Assembly (NCBI GenBank): GCA_027021365.1
Contig: JALUUM010000032.1
Coordinates: 124,001 to 188,000 of the forward strand
DNA: 64,000 bases
From: Spirochaetales bacterium
GTDB taxonomy: Bacteria; Spirochaetota; Spirochaetia; SZUA-6
Direction: 5' to 3'
Of the stretch, positions 8,554-16,572 are shown piece by piece; positions within the stretch are counted from its first letter, which is position 1; the number at the start of each line of letters is the position of its first letter. Under the pieces are notes generated by a model. That model was given only the letters and a program-made list of their open reading frames with translations. It did no database searches and was not told the origin of the DNA. Position numbers and translations under genes: made by a program.

Positions 8554-9782
8554 GTGGTTTCGAGGTACTTGAGGAGAGAGGGTTCATCAGCCAGTGCTCG
8601 GATACCGAGGGATTGAAAAAATTGCTGGACAGCGAACGGGTCACCTTCTACGTGGGATTCGATCCTACAGGGAGAAGCCTGCATGTGGGCCACCTTGTTC
8701 CGTTGTTTGCCATGGCGCATCTGCAGAGGGCAGGTCACAGGCCCATTGCCCTCATAGGGGGTGGTACGGCAAGAATAGGAGACCCCTCAGGTAAAACTGA
8801 GACAAGAAAGATTCTTCCCATAGAAACGATAAATGAAAATGGAAGACGTTTCAAGGAACAGATTTCGCGATTCATAAGCTTTGATAACGAAAGAGGCATC
8901 CTTGCTGACAATGCGGAATGGCTTGCAGATCTGAATTACATAGATTTTTTAAGGGAAATCGGGAGGCACTTCTCTGTTAACAGAATGCTCAGTTTTGAAA
9001 CTTACAAGATGCGCCTGGAAACGGGTCTCTCCTTTATTGAGTTCAACTATCAAATTCTTCAGGCTTACGATTATTTAACGCTCTACAGAAGGTTTGGCTG
9101 CAGACTGCAGATGGGAGGGGATGATCAGTGGGGTAACATCGTTGCGGGTATCGACCTCATACGAAGGGTAGAGGGAGTAGAAGTTTATGCCCTTACATCG
9201 CCACTTGTAACAAGGTCTGACGGAAAGAAGATGGGAAAAACGGAGAAGGGAGCACTGTTTCTCGATCCGGAAATGGTGAGTCCTTACGATTTTTACCAGT
9301 ACTGGAGAAATGTTCCCGATGCAGATGTCAAAAAGCTCCTCTATCTTTTCACGTTCCTCGATAGCGAAGAGGTTGAAAGGCTTGGAAAGTTGAAGGACAG
9401 GGAGATAAACAGGGCAAAAGAGGTTCTTGCATTTGAAATAACAAGGATAATCCACGGCGAAGAAGAAGCGAAAAAAGCAGAAGCGGCGGCGAAGGCGGCA
9501 TTCGGAAAGGACAAAGGAGGAACTCTGGATGCAATACCTTCCAGAGAAATCCCACTTGCAAGAATAAAAGAGGGTATTGGTATAATCGAGCTCTTTGCAG
9601 AGACCTCACTCTGTTCATCGAAGAGTGATGCAAGGCGTCTTGTGATGCAAGGCGGAGCCTATGTTAACGAAAAAAATATCCGTGATATCGAAACGGTTGT
9701 CGGAGAAGAGTACATCGAAAATGGCCAGATCCTGCTGAGGGCCGGCAAGAAGAGGTATTTCAGAGTTTTAGTTTCATCTTAA
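8550..9782 (+). CDS. tyrS: Tyrosyl-tRNA synthetase
   Basis: 410 residues. Class I synthetase with the HIGH-type motif HVGH near residue 50, the KMSKS-type motif KMGKT near residue 230, and a C-terminal S4-type RNA-binding domain (about 345-405) in which SKSDARRLVMQGGAYVN is recognisable. The start is TTG at 8550, overlapping the TGA of glyS, with a GGAAAG purine run just upstream, so translation is probably coupled. Confidence 0.95.
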   Translation: MSGFEVLEERGFISQCSDTEGLKKLLDSERVTFYVGFDPTGRSLHVGHLVPLFAMAHLQRAGHRPIALIGGGTARIGDPSGKTETRKILPIETINENGRRFKEQISRFISFDNERGILADNAEWLADLNYIDFLREIGRHFSVNRMLSFETYKMRLETGLSFIEFNYQILQAYDYLTLYRRFGCRLQMGGDDQWGNIVAGIDLIRRVEGVEVYALTSPLVTRSDGKKMGKTEKGALFLDPEMVSPYDFYQYWRNVPDADVKKLLYLFTFLDSEEVERLGKLKDREINRAKEVLAFEITRIIHGEEEAKKAEAAAKAAFGKDKGGTLDAIPSREIPLARIKEGIGIIELFAETSLCSSKSDARRLVMQGGAYVNEKNIRDIETVVGEEYIENGQILLRAGKKRYFRVLVSS

Positions 9783-9788
9783 TTGTTG

Positions 9789-9803
9789 TATAATCTTGAT
9801 ATG
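9789..9803 (+). promoter_or_regulatory. -10 element placed 7 bases before a start codon
   Basis: TATAAT (9789-9794) begins 7 bases after the tyrS stop and ends exactly 7 bases before the ATG at 9801. There is no SD sequence. A -35 is not convincing (TTTTAG at 9766-9771). If active, the transcript would be leaderless. Confidence 0.35.
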
Positions 9804-10292
9804 GGGAAATCAAAATTAGAGAGGTTTCTCTGGATATTTGGTCGCCCGATACATCCCGTACGAGCGGCTTTTGCCATTACTGGTTTTCTGGTGTTTACAT
9901 TGCCCTTTTTTGTCTTTTTCATTAAAGGGTACAGGGTAGGTTCCTATTTCTATCTATTGTACCCGCTACTCTTTCTTATTGCACATCTGGTATGGTTCAG
10001 GTTACCTTTTGTGAAGAAAAGAACACGGTGGCTTCTCTTTTGGCTCACGCTTTCCGTAGTTATCTCTCTGGGAATCGGTTTTCTCGTAACACTGACGAGG
10101 ACTAAAAATATCGAAAGCTGGCTGACGAGCCGTTTCCGAGAATCTTCAGAGGAATCGCTTCTCACAGTGATTATCTGGATATTTTTCCCTTCAGCTGCTA
10201 TTTCTGCAAGTTACTCTATTCTCCTTCTCCTTGCATTGAAGTTGTACCGGAAATACAGGAAGAGTATATACCGCTCGAAAAAAGATACCTGA
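9801..10292 (+). CDS. Small integral membrane protein of unknown function
   Basis: 163 residues with about four hydrophobic segments (near residues 20-40, 45-63, 75-97 and 125-148) and Lys/Arg-rich ends. I do not recognise the family. The frame also allows a TTG at 9783, but the ATG at 9801 fits the -10 hexamer placed 7 bases before it. No SD sequence is visible for either start. Confidence 0.6.
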   Translation: MGKSKLERFLWIFGRPIHPVRAAFAITGFLVFTLPFFVFFIKGYRVGSYFYLLYPLLFLIAHLVWFRLPFVKKRTRWLLFWLTLSVVISLGIGFLVTLTRTKNIESWLTSRFRESSEESLLTVIIWIFFPSAAISASYSILLLLALKLYRKYRKSIYRSKKDT

Positions 10293-10357
10293 AGGTGGTC
10301 CAGGCATTCAGTTTTTGATTACAACGCCCTCTATGACTGAACCCTCTTTAAATAACT

Positions 10358-11479
10358 TTAAATAATCTCCAATCTTTTCTCATAAACCCTGTATACCTTA
10401 ACAAGTTTCAATTGAAGTTTCTCCAGGGCGTTTCTGATATTAGGGTTGTCCTCGAGTATGTAGTTTGCTTCCAGCCTGTGAATCTTTCCCGAAAGGGACT
10501 CATACAGTTTTATGTAGAGCAACACGTCTATTCCCCTGTTGTGATATCCGGGAAGAACTGCAAGTGCGAATAGCCTGTAATCTTTGAGCTTCTTTATCCC
10601 AAAGAGTAGTTTGAGAAATCCGAATGGAAACAATTTCCCTTTTATCTCTTTGATTAAAGTATTGATATCCGGAAATCCCAAGGCAAATCCGATCATCTTT
10701 CCCCTGTCCTCTATAACCCATACGGCATCGGGGTCCACTATCATTTTCAGCTTGGAGAACATGTCGAGAAACTCATCATGATCCAACGGAACATAACCCC
10801 AGTTGTTTTTCAAAGCTTCATTGGATATTTCCCATATTTTTTCAGCATCTCTCATGAGGTTCTTCGTGTCCAGTCTTCTAAGGTAATATCTGCCATCCTT
10901 TGTCATCATTCTATCATAAAATCTCCTAAAACGCTCAGGTATCATATATCCCCTTCTCGTATCCGCCTCGTAGGCGAGGAGATCCTTTGTCTTGTGAAAA
11001 CCGGCTTTTTCGAAAAAATCGTTGTAGTAAGGTGGATTGTAAGGTGCCATGAAAACCGGAGGGTGCCTGTATCCCTCACGGAGGAACCCCCAGTTTTCGG
11101 AAATAGGATTTATCGGTGCACGAACAACCTTCATACCTCTTGTTTTCAACCATCTTTCCCCGCTTGATAGAAGAAGTTTTGCAGCATCAAAGTTGTTTGT
11201 GCATTCAAAGGAGCCGAAAAAACCAGTTCTGCTTCGGTAAAAAGCATTGAAGTTGTGATCTATATATACGAGATTCCTCCCGAGTATTCTTCCGTTATCA
11301 ACGACGAGTTCCATCGAGAAATCGGAGTGCGCGAGTATTGCATTGTTTCTAGGGTTGTAAGATTTAAATTCGTCTCTCCAGATAGGCGGCACCCAGTTGT
11401 GATCATCCCTGTACAGTTCCATCGGGAAATAGATAAAGTCCTTTAGATGTTTCCTGTTTCTTACTTCTACTATTTCCAA
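10358..11479 (-). CDS. GNAT-type N-acyltransferase of the YghO-like family
   Basis: 373 residues. The layout agrees with the YghO group of putative acyltransferases: an N-terminal DDHNWVPPIW segment, a middle APINPISENWGFL motif, and a C-terminal GNAT fold containing LAVLPGYHNRGIDVLLY, an acetyl-CoA-binding-like stretch. Its acceptor is unknown. The start is TTG at 11479 with a GGAGG about 10 bases upstream. It lies downstream of the SfsA fusion gene on the same strand, separated by a short AT-rich gap with a 10-base tandem repeat. Confidence 0.8.
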   Translation of the reverse strand: MEIVEVRNRKHLKDFIYFPMELYRDDHNWVPPIWRDEFKSYNPRNNAILAHSDFSMELVVDNGRILGRNLVYIDHNFNAFYRSRTGFFGSFECTNNFDAAKLLLSSGERWLKTRGMKVVRAPINPISENWGFLREGYRHPPVFMAPYNPPYYNDFFEKAGFHKTKDLLAYEADTRRGYMIPERFRRFYDRMMTKDGRYYLRRLDTKNLMRDAEKIWEISNEALKNNWGYVPLDHDEFLDMFSKLKMIVDPDAVWVIEDRGKMIGFALGFPDINTLIKEIKGKLFPFGFLKLLFGIKKLKDYRLFALAVLPGYHNRGIDVLLYIKLYESLSGKIHRLEANYILEDNPNIRNALEKLQLKLVKVYRVYEKRLEII

Positions 11480-11502
11480 AACTTTGTAGCCTCCTCTCTA
11501 TT

Positions 11503-11527
11503 TGAATTACTCTGAATTACTCTGAAT
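11503..11527. repeat. 10-base tandem repeat, about 2.4 copies
   Basis: TGAATTACTC occurs at 11503-11512 and 11513-11522, followed by a partial third copy. It fills the gap between the SfsA fusion and the YghO-like gene. Confidence 0.6.
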
Positions 11528-11541
11528 ACAGATAGGTAGAA

Positions 11542-12792
11542 TTATACCAGATTAACCTGATCGCAGAAAGAAAGCCTATGACGATAGCGAAAGAGAACTT
11601 CCAGAAAGGACTCGTTTTCCTCGGGATTGGATGAGAAATAGAACAGGTGGGAATTGCAGGAACAACCGCTCGATCCAAAGCCCGGGACACTGGCCTTGGA
11701 GATCGAAGAAATGTCTCCGGCGAGTTTGCATTCAAGCCTCCTGCTGGTCCTTACGGGGTAGTCTTTGATTCTGTCGGAGATGCCGGTAAGGTAATCTATA
11801 TGCCAGTTTTTTACTTTCCTCTTTCTTCTGTGCCTGGTAATGCGTTTGTCCATGTTGTTGAGTGCAGAACCTACATAGACATAGTATCCTGCCTTGAATG
11901 ATACTTTTCCAAGCGAACCAACAGAGATTTCCCTCTGTTTCTCAAGATAAACGGAGAGAAGGTAAATCCCACTTGCTGTAGAATTATTCTGGGCAGTCTC
12001 CCAGTCGATCGGAATGGAGGGATTGAAAATTCTGGAAAATCCATTGCGGTCTGTTTTCATTGTAACGGCATGGAAAAAAACATTCTCGCGAACCTCAAGC
12101 ATCTTTCTTGCAAACTCCAGGTCTGTATGCATATTGGGAATGAATCTTCTGGCACTGGGATTCATGATTGCAAAGATGACATGCGGACGTCCCTCTGTCG
12201 TGTTCGGTATTCCCGTTTCGTATGCTCTGGCTGGGAAGGTTGAAAGTTCAGTCAGGTGTTTCCTGCCCCTCGCCGTGGGAGCATCCGGAAACATTGCCAC
12301 TTCTTCCTCTATAAGGGTGCATGCCTTTACTTCGATGTAATGGATTTCGTTTTTTCCGGAATGCCTCCTTGTTAACAAAAAATCTATTCTTGATTTTCCC
12401 AGCTTCACTTCGGGATCCAGTCTCTCGTATGGGGCAAAGAGTGCCGGAATTATAAGCTCCCGGGCAAGGAAATTTGCCCTGGATGAGTAGAGCGGGACGA
12501 TTTCTCTTCCGTAATATGCGGCAACCAGCGTATATCTGGTTTTCCGGTTTTCCCTGTGATCTGCACTTTGGGGTGATAAGCCTGTGTGACTTTTCCCGTT
12601 ACCCTGCCAGCTTCCTCTTTCTTCCAGTATCAGGCGCCTTCCCGGTATGAGAAGCTCTATCAGCCTTCCCGGATTGGGACAGTATGCACGAATTTTTCTC
12701 CCATCAGGCAGACTAACGGTTACAATGTACCTGTTTGGCCTTTCAATGAAAATACCTTCCAGGGAGTTGTGAAATAAACTCACATTTTCCAT
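11542..12792 (-). CDS. SfsA nuclease fused to a GIY-YIG-like DUF123 domain
   Basis: 416 residues. Residues 1 to about 250 match SfsA (FIERPNRYIVTV, CPNPGRL, LTRRHSG, YIEVKACTL, MFPDAPTARGRKHL), a PD-(D/E)XK-type nucleic acid nuclease; the E/K of YIEVKACTL and the aspartate in MFPDAPT are present. Residues 274-416 match DUF123, a GIY-YIG-related domain (SGIYLLSVYL, GYYVYVGSA, NWHIDYLT, GFGSSGC followed by CNSHLFYF). Together they make a two-nuclease polypeptide. The start codon lies inside the end of a possible upstream micro-ORF. Confidence 0.85.
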   Translation of the reverse strand: MENVSLFHNSLEGIFIERPNRYIVTVSLPDGRKIRAYCPNPGRLIELLIPGRRLILEERGSWQGNGKSHTGLSPQSADHRENRKTRYTLVAAYYGREIVPLYSSRANFLARELIIPALFAPYERLDPEVKLGKSRIDFLLTRRHSGKNEIHYIEVKACTLIEEEVAMFPDAPTARGRKHLTELSTFPARAYETGIPNTTEGRPHVIFAIMNPSARRFIPNMHTDLEFARKMLEVRENVFFHAVTMKTDRNGFSRIFNPSIPIDWETAQNNSTASGIYLLSVYLEKQREISVGSLGKVSFKAGYYVYVGSALNNMDKRITRHRRKRKVKNWHIDYLTGISDRIKDYPVRTSRRLECKLAGDISSISKASVPGFGSSGCSCNSHLFYFSSNPEENESFLEVLFRYRHRLSFCDQVNLV

Positions 12793-12902
12793 GGTTTCCC
12801 GGCTTTTTCGGCTAAAGCCTTTTCGGCGGGGGCGGTTTTAGCTGGAGTCTTTTCGGCTAAATCCTTTTCAGCAGGAGTCTTTTCAGTAAAGGGCTTCCAC
12901 AT
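12780..12902 (-). CDS. Possible Ala/Lys/Glu-rich 40-residue micro-ORF
   Basis: ATG at 12902-12900 opens a 40-codon frame that begins MWKPFTEKTPAEK, continues through repeats of the type (A/T)EK with Pro and Leu, and closes with AGKPWKM at a TGA (12782-12780). It overlaps the last 20 bases of the lipoprotein gene and the first bases of sfsA, each in a different frame. Upstream purines (GGGGAAG, AGG) could serve as an SD sequence. The composition looks like a coding low-complexity tail, not random intergenic DNA, and the frame also extends upstream as EAGKM. It may be a real micro-protein, a frameshifted C-terminal tail of the lipoprotein, or simply a DNA microrepeat. Confidence 0.35.
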   Translation of the reverse strand: MWKPFTEKTPAEKDLAEKTPAKTAPAEKALAEKAGKPWKM

Positions 12903-13506
12903 CTTGCCTGCTTCCCCAGTAAACAGGGTAGTCCTTTCGAGTTACCAGCTTGAGGTCGAGGTTATTGTTCTTTTCCGAGAAGAGATGATTCCAGGTGTTC
13001 ACGTATATTACCGGCCTTTCGCCAATCATCGTAAATCTGTCCAGGGTAACGGTTTTGCTGTAATGTTTAACATTCCTTGTAAAAAAGACCTGTGATTCGG
13101 AATAGGTTCCTGGAAAGGAAATCGAAACTGGTAGAGCCGAGATCATGTCGGATTTATCGGCAAAGAGAAGCTTGAATGTTTCTACGTCCATCTTTCTCTT
13201 GTACTTGAAACGCCTGTAAATATCGTAGAGCCTATCCGTTATCCATGAGGGGTGATCCTCATCCTGAAAGACCACTGTCACTGAAAGTGTCTTGCTGTCT
13301 TCCCTGTAGATAAACACCGAAACAATGTCATTTCCGTTTTTTATATCTACCTCCGGTATCATGAAGACTGGCAGGGCCTTTACCGTAAAACCCTTCGGAG
13401 GCCGCTTGGCCACCTCTCTGAAATTCGGTGCGCTCTTACATGATGTAAGGAAACCTGAAGTTAGGACTGTAAGAAGAATAACACTGATATTTACCACCCT
13501 TTTCAT
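12883..13506 (-). CDS. Predicted lipoprotein of unknown function
   Basis: 207 residues. The N-terminus is a lipoprotein signal peptide: two basic residues, a hydrophobic stretch and the lipobox LTSC, giving Cys23 as the likely lipidated residue. The mature part is soluble, with mixed beta-strand-like segments, and I do not recognise it. SD GAGGAGG precedes the ATG. A 40-codon Ala/Lys/Glu-rich frame overlaps its 3' end, one base shifted. The three Lnt proteins encoded nearby would acylate proteins of this class. Confidence 0.78.
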   Translation of the reverse strand: MKRVVNISVILLTVLTSGFLTSCKSAPNFREVAKRPPKGFTVKALPVFMIPEVDIKNGNDIVSVFIYREDSKTLSVTVVFQDEDHPSWITDRLYDIYRRFKYKRKMDVETFKLLFADKSDMISALPVSISFPGTYSESQVFFTRNVKHYSKTVTLDRFTMIGERPVIYVNTWNHLFSEKNNNLDLKLVTRKDYPVYWGSRQDVEALY

Positions 13507-13518
13507 GGCTATCCTCCT

Positions 13519-14403
13519 CTATAGAAACCTATTCAAATACCGAATCACTCCTCCTTCCTCCGGTATGGGTACCGTTTCTTCCGCTATATCGAGTAGCTCC
13601 CGGGGAGAGCCCTCAACTGCAACTGCATGCCCTGCCACTTTGAGCATCGGTATATCATTCCTGTCGTTTCCAAAGGCAAAAACATTTTCCCTCTCTATTT
13701 CAAATCGGTCAATCATATGCCTTACGGGAATGCCTTTGTTTATCGATTCCGAACCAACCGTAATCCAGTAACTGTTCTCCAGGTATGAATGCTTGAAAGC
13801 TACTGAGTAGAGGCCTTTGATTCTGTTTATGGATGTAGTGAGGTTGAAGGCCCTTTCATCGTCGTTGGTACAACCGAATACGGAAACGAAATCCGAGGAG
13901 TCGTAATTTTCGAAGGAATCTACCAGGATCCTCCTTTCGGGATCTTCGGATAAAATGCCCATGAGTTCTTCGGTGGGGTATCGAAGTTTCATGTTGTATG
14001 TAAGGTCATTCCTCGTAACCCCTCCCTGGAAAACCGGATCTATCCTGTTTTCCTCGAATATGGAGAGTAACCTCGGCATGAGTCCGGGAGGCAATTTCAT
14101 TTCGTATATAAGGTAAAGATTCTTCCCCGGAATTACAGAACAATTGATTCTCTTTCCCTCAGGATTGATATCACCTCCGTCTGTAAAACTTACCAACGCT
14201 ACGCCATTCGTGAAGGATGCATAGAAGTCGAAATTAAGGTTTTTCAGTATATGTCTCGAGTATGCACAGGTTCTCCCGGTGTTTATCAGTATCTTGTCAC
14301 CGGAAGCTGCAATGTCCGAGAGTACCGAGACCAGTTTATCCTCGATACTGTGTGCTTCGGACAGTATCGTTCCGTCGAGATCCAATGCAAAGAGTCTTTT
14401 CAT
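13519..14403 (-). CDS. HAD-superfamily (Cof-type) phosphatase
   Basis: 294 residues. Motif I DLDGT near residues 8-12 supplies the nucleophile and acid-base aspartates. Motif II is likely NTGR, and the C-terminal AFGNDRNDIPML segment holds the metal-binding aspartates of motif IV. The large C2 cap marks the HAD-IIB (Cof) group, which dephosphorylates sugar phosphates and similar small molecules. The frame is open to 14442, but the ATG at 14403 starts right before motif I and fits the promoter. It leads the operon with the lipoprotein. Confidence 0.88.
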   Translation of the reverse strand: MKRLFALDLDGTILSEAHSIEDKLVSVLSDIAASGDKILINTGRTCAYSRHILKNLNFDFYASFTNGVALVSFTDGGDINPEGKRINCSVIPGKNLYLIYEMKLPPGLMPRLLSIFEENRIDPVFQGGVTRNDLTYNMKLRYPTEELMGILSEDPERRILVDSFENYDSSDFVSVFGCTNDDERAFNLTTSINRIKGLYSVAFKHSYLENSYWITVGSESINKGIPVRHMIDRFEIERENVFAFGNDRNDIPMLKVAGHAVAVEGSPRELLDIAEETVPIPEEGGVIRYLNRFL

Positions 14404-14413
14404 TTCGCCAACA

Positions 14414-14442
14414 ATATTGCCAATTAAAAGTGTAAATGTCAA
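14414..14442 (-). promoter_or_regulatory. Promoter of the HAD gene, very short leader
   Basis: Minus strand TTGACA (14442-14437), 17-base spacer, CAATAT (14419-14414). The -10 ends 11 bases before the ATG at 14403, so the leader would be about 4 bases and could not hold a functional SD sequence. Confidence 0.45.
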
Positions 14443-14489
14443 AGCATAACGGTTGAAAAAAGACGAAAGTCTTACTACTCTTGATTGTT

Positions 14490-16541
14490 ATGAAAGCTTA
14501 CAGGATATTCTCTTACTTATACGTATTGACTGTTCTGACAGAGGTGATTCTCCTTGTATTCAGTCCATTTGGTGTTCCCTTCAAACCAAGCTTTGCGCAA
14601 CTTTTATACATGCTGATACTCTTTTTATATCTGTTTAAATTGGCCATCTACCCGGCAGGCAAAGCCAAGAGGAGGCTCTTTCTTATTTTCAAATTTCCCG
14701 AGTTCACCTTTGTTTTCTCTCTGTCATTTTTTCTCTTCTCCTACATCTATGCCTCAAATGCAAATATGGACTATGTTCAGAGGTTCATGCAGATGGGAGG
14801 CAAGCTGAACCTTGCGATTGATTCTCGTATGGAGAGATCGATTTCTGCCATGCAATTCGCTCCCCTGTTAATCCTGAACCTCATTGAAATCGTCTATATG
14901 CGTATCCGGTATTCCACCCTTTCATCACGATTAATGGGCAAAGACATATTTTCAAAATGGGGTTTGTTCTGGACTTTCCTCTCGGTTATTCTCTTCTCGT
15001 TCTCATTTCCTTCGTTTTTAAAGCTCGATGGTATCGCACTATTTGCCTGGATTTCAATCGTTCCCTTGCTACTCGTTATAGAAAAAAGTTCATACCTCAG
15101 AGGGGTATTCTACGGAACGAGTTTCGGTGTGCTCGAGGTGATGATTACAAACTACTGGCTCGGAACCTTTCAGCTGATTTCTCTCCAGTTTGTGACATTC
15201 TTTTTCCTGATTTACTACCTGGTTTTCATGTTTGTAACCATACGAATGTACCGACTGGTAAAAGAGGCTAAAGGTCTGCTCGGGAGTCTCTCTTTTCTCG
15301 TTTTCCCCTTAGCCTGGCTCTTCTTCGACTATCTCCATTCAATTGGTTTTTTGGGATACCCGTGGGGTATGCTCGGGGTAACGCAGTACAGCTTCCTTTC
15401 CCTTATACAGATTTCATCTGTTACCGGTGTCTGGGGAGTTACCTTTATAGTCCTCCTCGCAAATTCGGTGATTGCCATGCTGATTCGGGAGTTTTCTTTC
15501 GGAACAAATGTCCCGGTAAAGAGGTGGACTGCAATTGGCCTCTTCGTTGTAATCTTTGGTTCTGCCATGATTTACGGTTATGTCACCGGTGGCAAGTATC
15601 AATACAGGGATGAAAATTGGAGAGGGGAGAAGGTTAAAGTTGCCCTCGTTCAACAGAACACCGACCCGAGAAAGAATGACTACGAGGATACGCTAGAGAA
15701 GCTTAAGGCACTCACCGACGAAGCTATTAGAGAGAAACCGGATATCGTGGTATGGTCGGAAACAGCCTTCGTTCCCAACATAAGGAGATGGAGCAAGCTC
15801 GATCCGGAAAAGTACCCTCTTGCGAAACTGGTAAGAGAGTTTTTACGTTACCAGAAGAGCCTTGGTGTATGGCTCCTTACGGGAAACGATGATTACCTGA
15901 TCTTCAGGAAAAACGGAAAGGAGGAGAGGTACGACTACAATGCATCGGTTCTGTTTTCACCGGAGGGAAAGAGGGTAAAGACATACCACAAGATAAAGCT
16001 GGTACCATTTACCGAGTATTTTCCCTACAAGAAGCAGCTTCCCTCGGTTTATCAGCTCCTTAAGAACTTCGATGTTTACCTCTGGGAACCCGGTACGGAG
16101 CGAGTTGTATTCAGGCACCCCAAGTTCAACTTTTCGACCCCCATTTGCTTCGAGGATGCTTTTCCCGACGAGATCAGGCAGTTCGTTCTTGCCGGGGCCG
16201 ATGCAATCGTGAACATATCCAACGATTACTGGTCCCTTACGAGGGTAGAGGCAAAACAGCACTTCATTAATGCAATTTTCAGGGCAGTGGAGAACAGGAG
16301 GCCACTATTAAGAGCCACGGCCTCGGGTGTTACGGCGTATGTAAATACTACGGGAAGGGTTGTAAAGGAGGCTCCCTATTACGAGGAGGCTTATCTGGTT
16401 GTAGATGTTCCAATTGAAAAGAATGGCTTTACACTGTATACGATGTACGGAGACTGGTTTCCCCTGACCGCTGCCATCCTTCTGCTGGTACTCTCTGCAT
16501 GGGCCCTTTTTGCCGGTATCAGACGGAGAGACGATCGTTAA
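14490..16541 (+). CDS. lnt: Apolipoprotein N-acyltransferase, copy 1 (long form)
   Basis: 683 residues, longer than the usual 500-550. The C-terminal half is a nitrilase-type domain with the expected catalytic Glu (VVWSETAFVP), Lys (YHKIKLVPFTEYFP) and Cys (STPICFEDAFP). It would N-acylate the terminal Cys of lipoproteins at the periplasmic face of the inner membrane. The Lnt membrane domain starts near residue 150. Before it are about 150 extra residues with roughly four additional hydrophobic segments that the two other copies here lack. A TTG at 14481 is an alternative start. No clear SD sequence precedes either. Confidence 0.9.
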   Translation: MKAYRIFSYLYVLTVLTEVILLVFSPFGVPFKPSFAQLLYMLILFLYLFKLAIYPAGKAKRRLFLIFKFPEFTFVFSLSFFLFSYIYASNANMDYVQRFMQMGGKLNLAIDSRMERSISAMQFAPLLILNLIEIVYMRIRYSTLSSRLMGKDIFSKWGLFWTFLSVILFSFSFPSFLKLDGIALFAWISIVPLLLVIEKSSYLRGVFYGTSFGVLEVMITNYWLGTFQLISLQFVTFFFLIYYLVFMFVTIRMYRLVKEAKGLLGSLSFLVFPLAWLFFDYLHSIGFLGYPWGMLGVTQYSFLSLIQISSVTGVWGVTFIVLLANSVIAMLIREFSFGTNVPVKRWTAIGLFVVIFGSAMIYGYVTGGKYQYRDENWRGEKVKVALVQQNTDPRKNDYEDTLEKLKALTDEAIREKPDIVVWSETAFVPNIRRWSKLDPEKYPLAKLVREFLRYQKSLGVWLLTGNDDYLIFRKNGKEERYDYNASVLFSPEGKRVKTYHKIKLVPFTEYFPYKKQLPSVYQLLKNFDVYLWEPGTERVVFRHPKFNFSTPICFEDAFPDEIRQFVLAGADAIVNISNDYWSLTRVEAKQHFINAIFRAVENRRPLLRATASGVTAYVNTTGRVVKEAPYYEEAYLVVDVPIEKNGFTLYTMYGDWFPLTAAILLLVLSAWALFAGIRRRDDR

Positions 16542-16572
16542 CGGACAGGGCTGGTATCACGGCTTAAATCAT

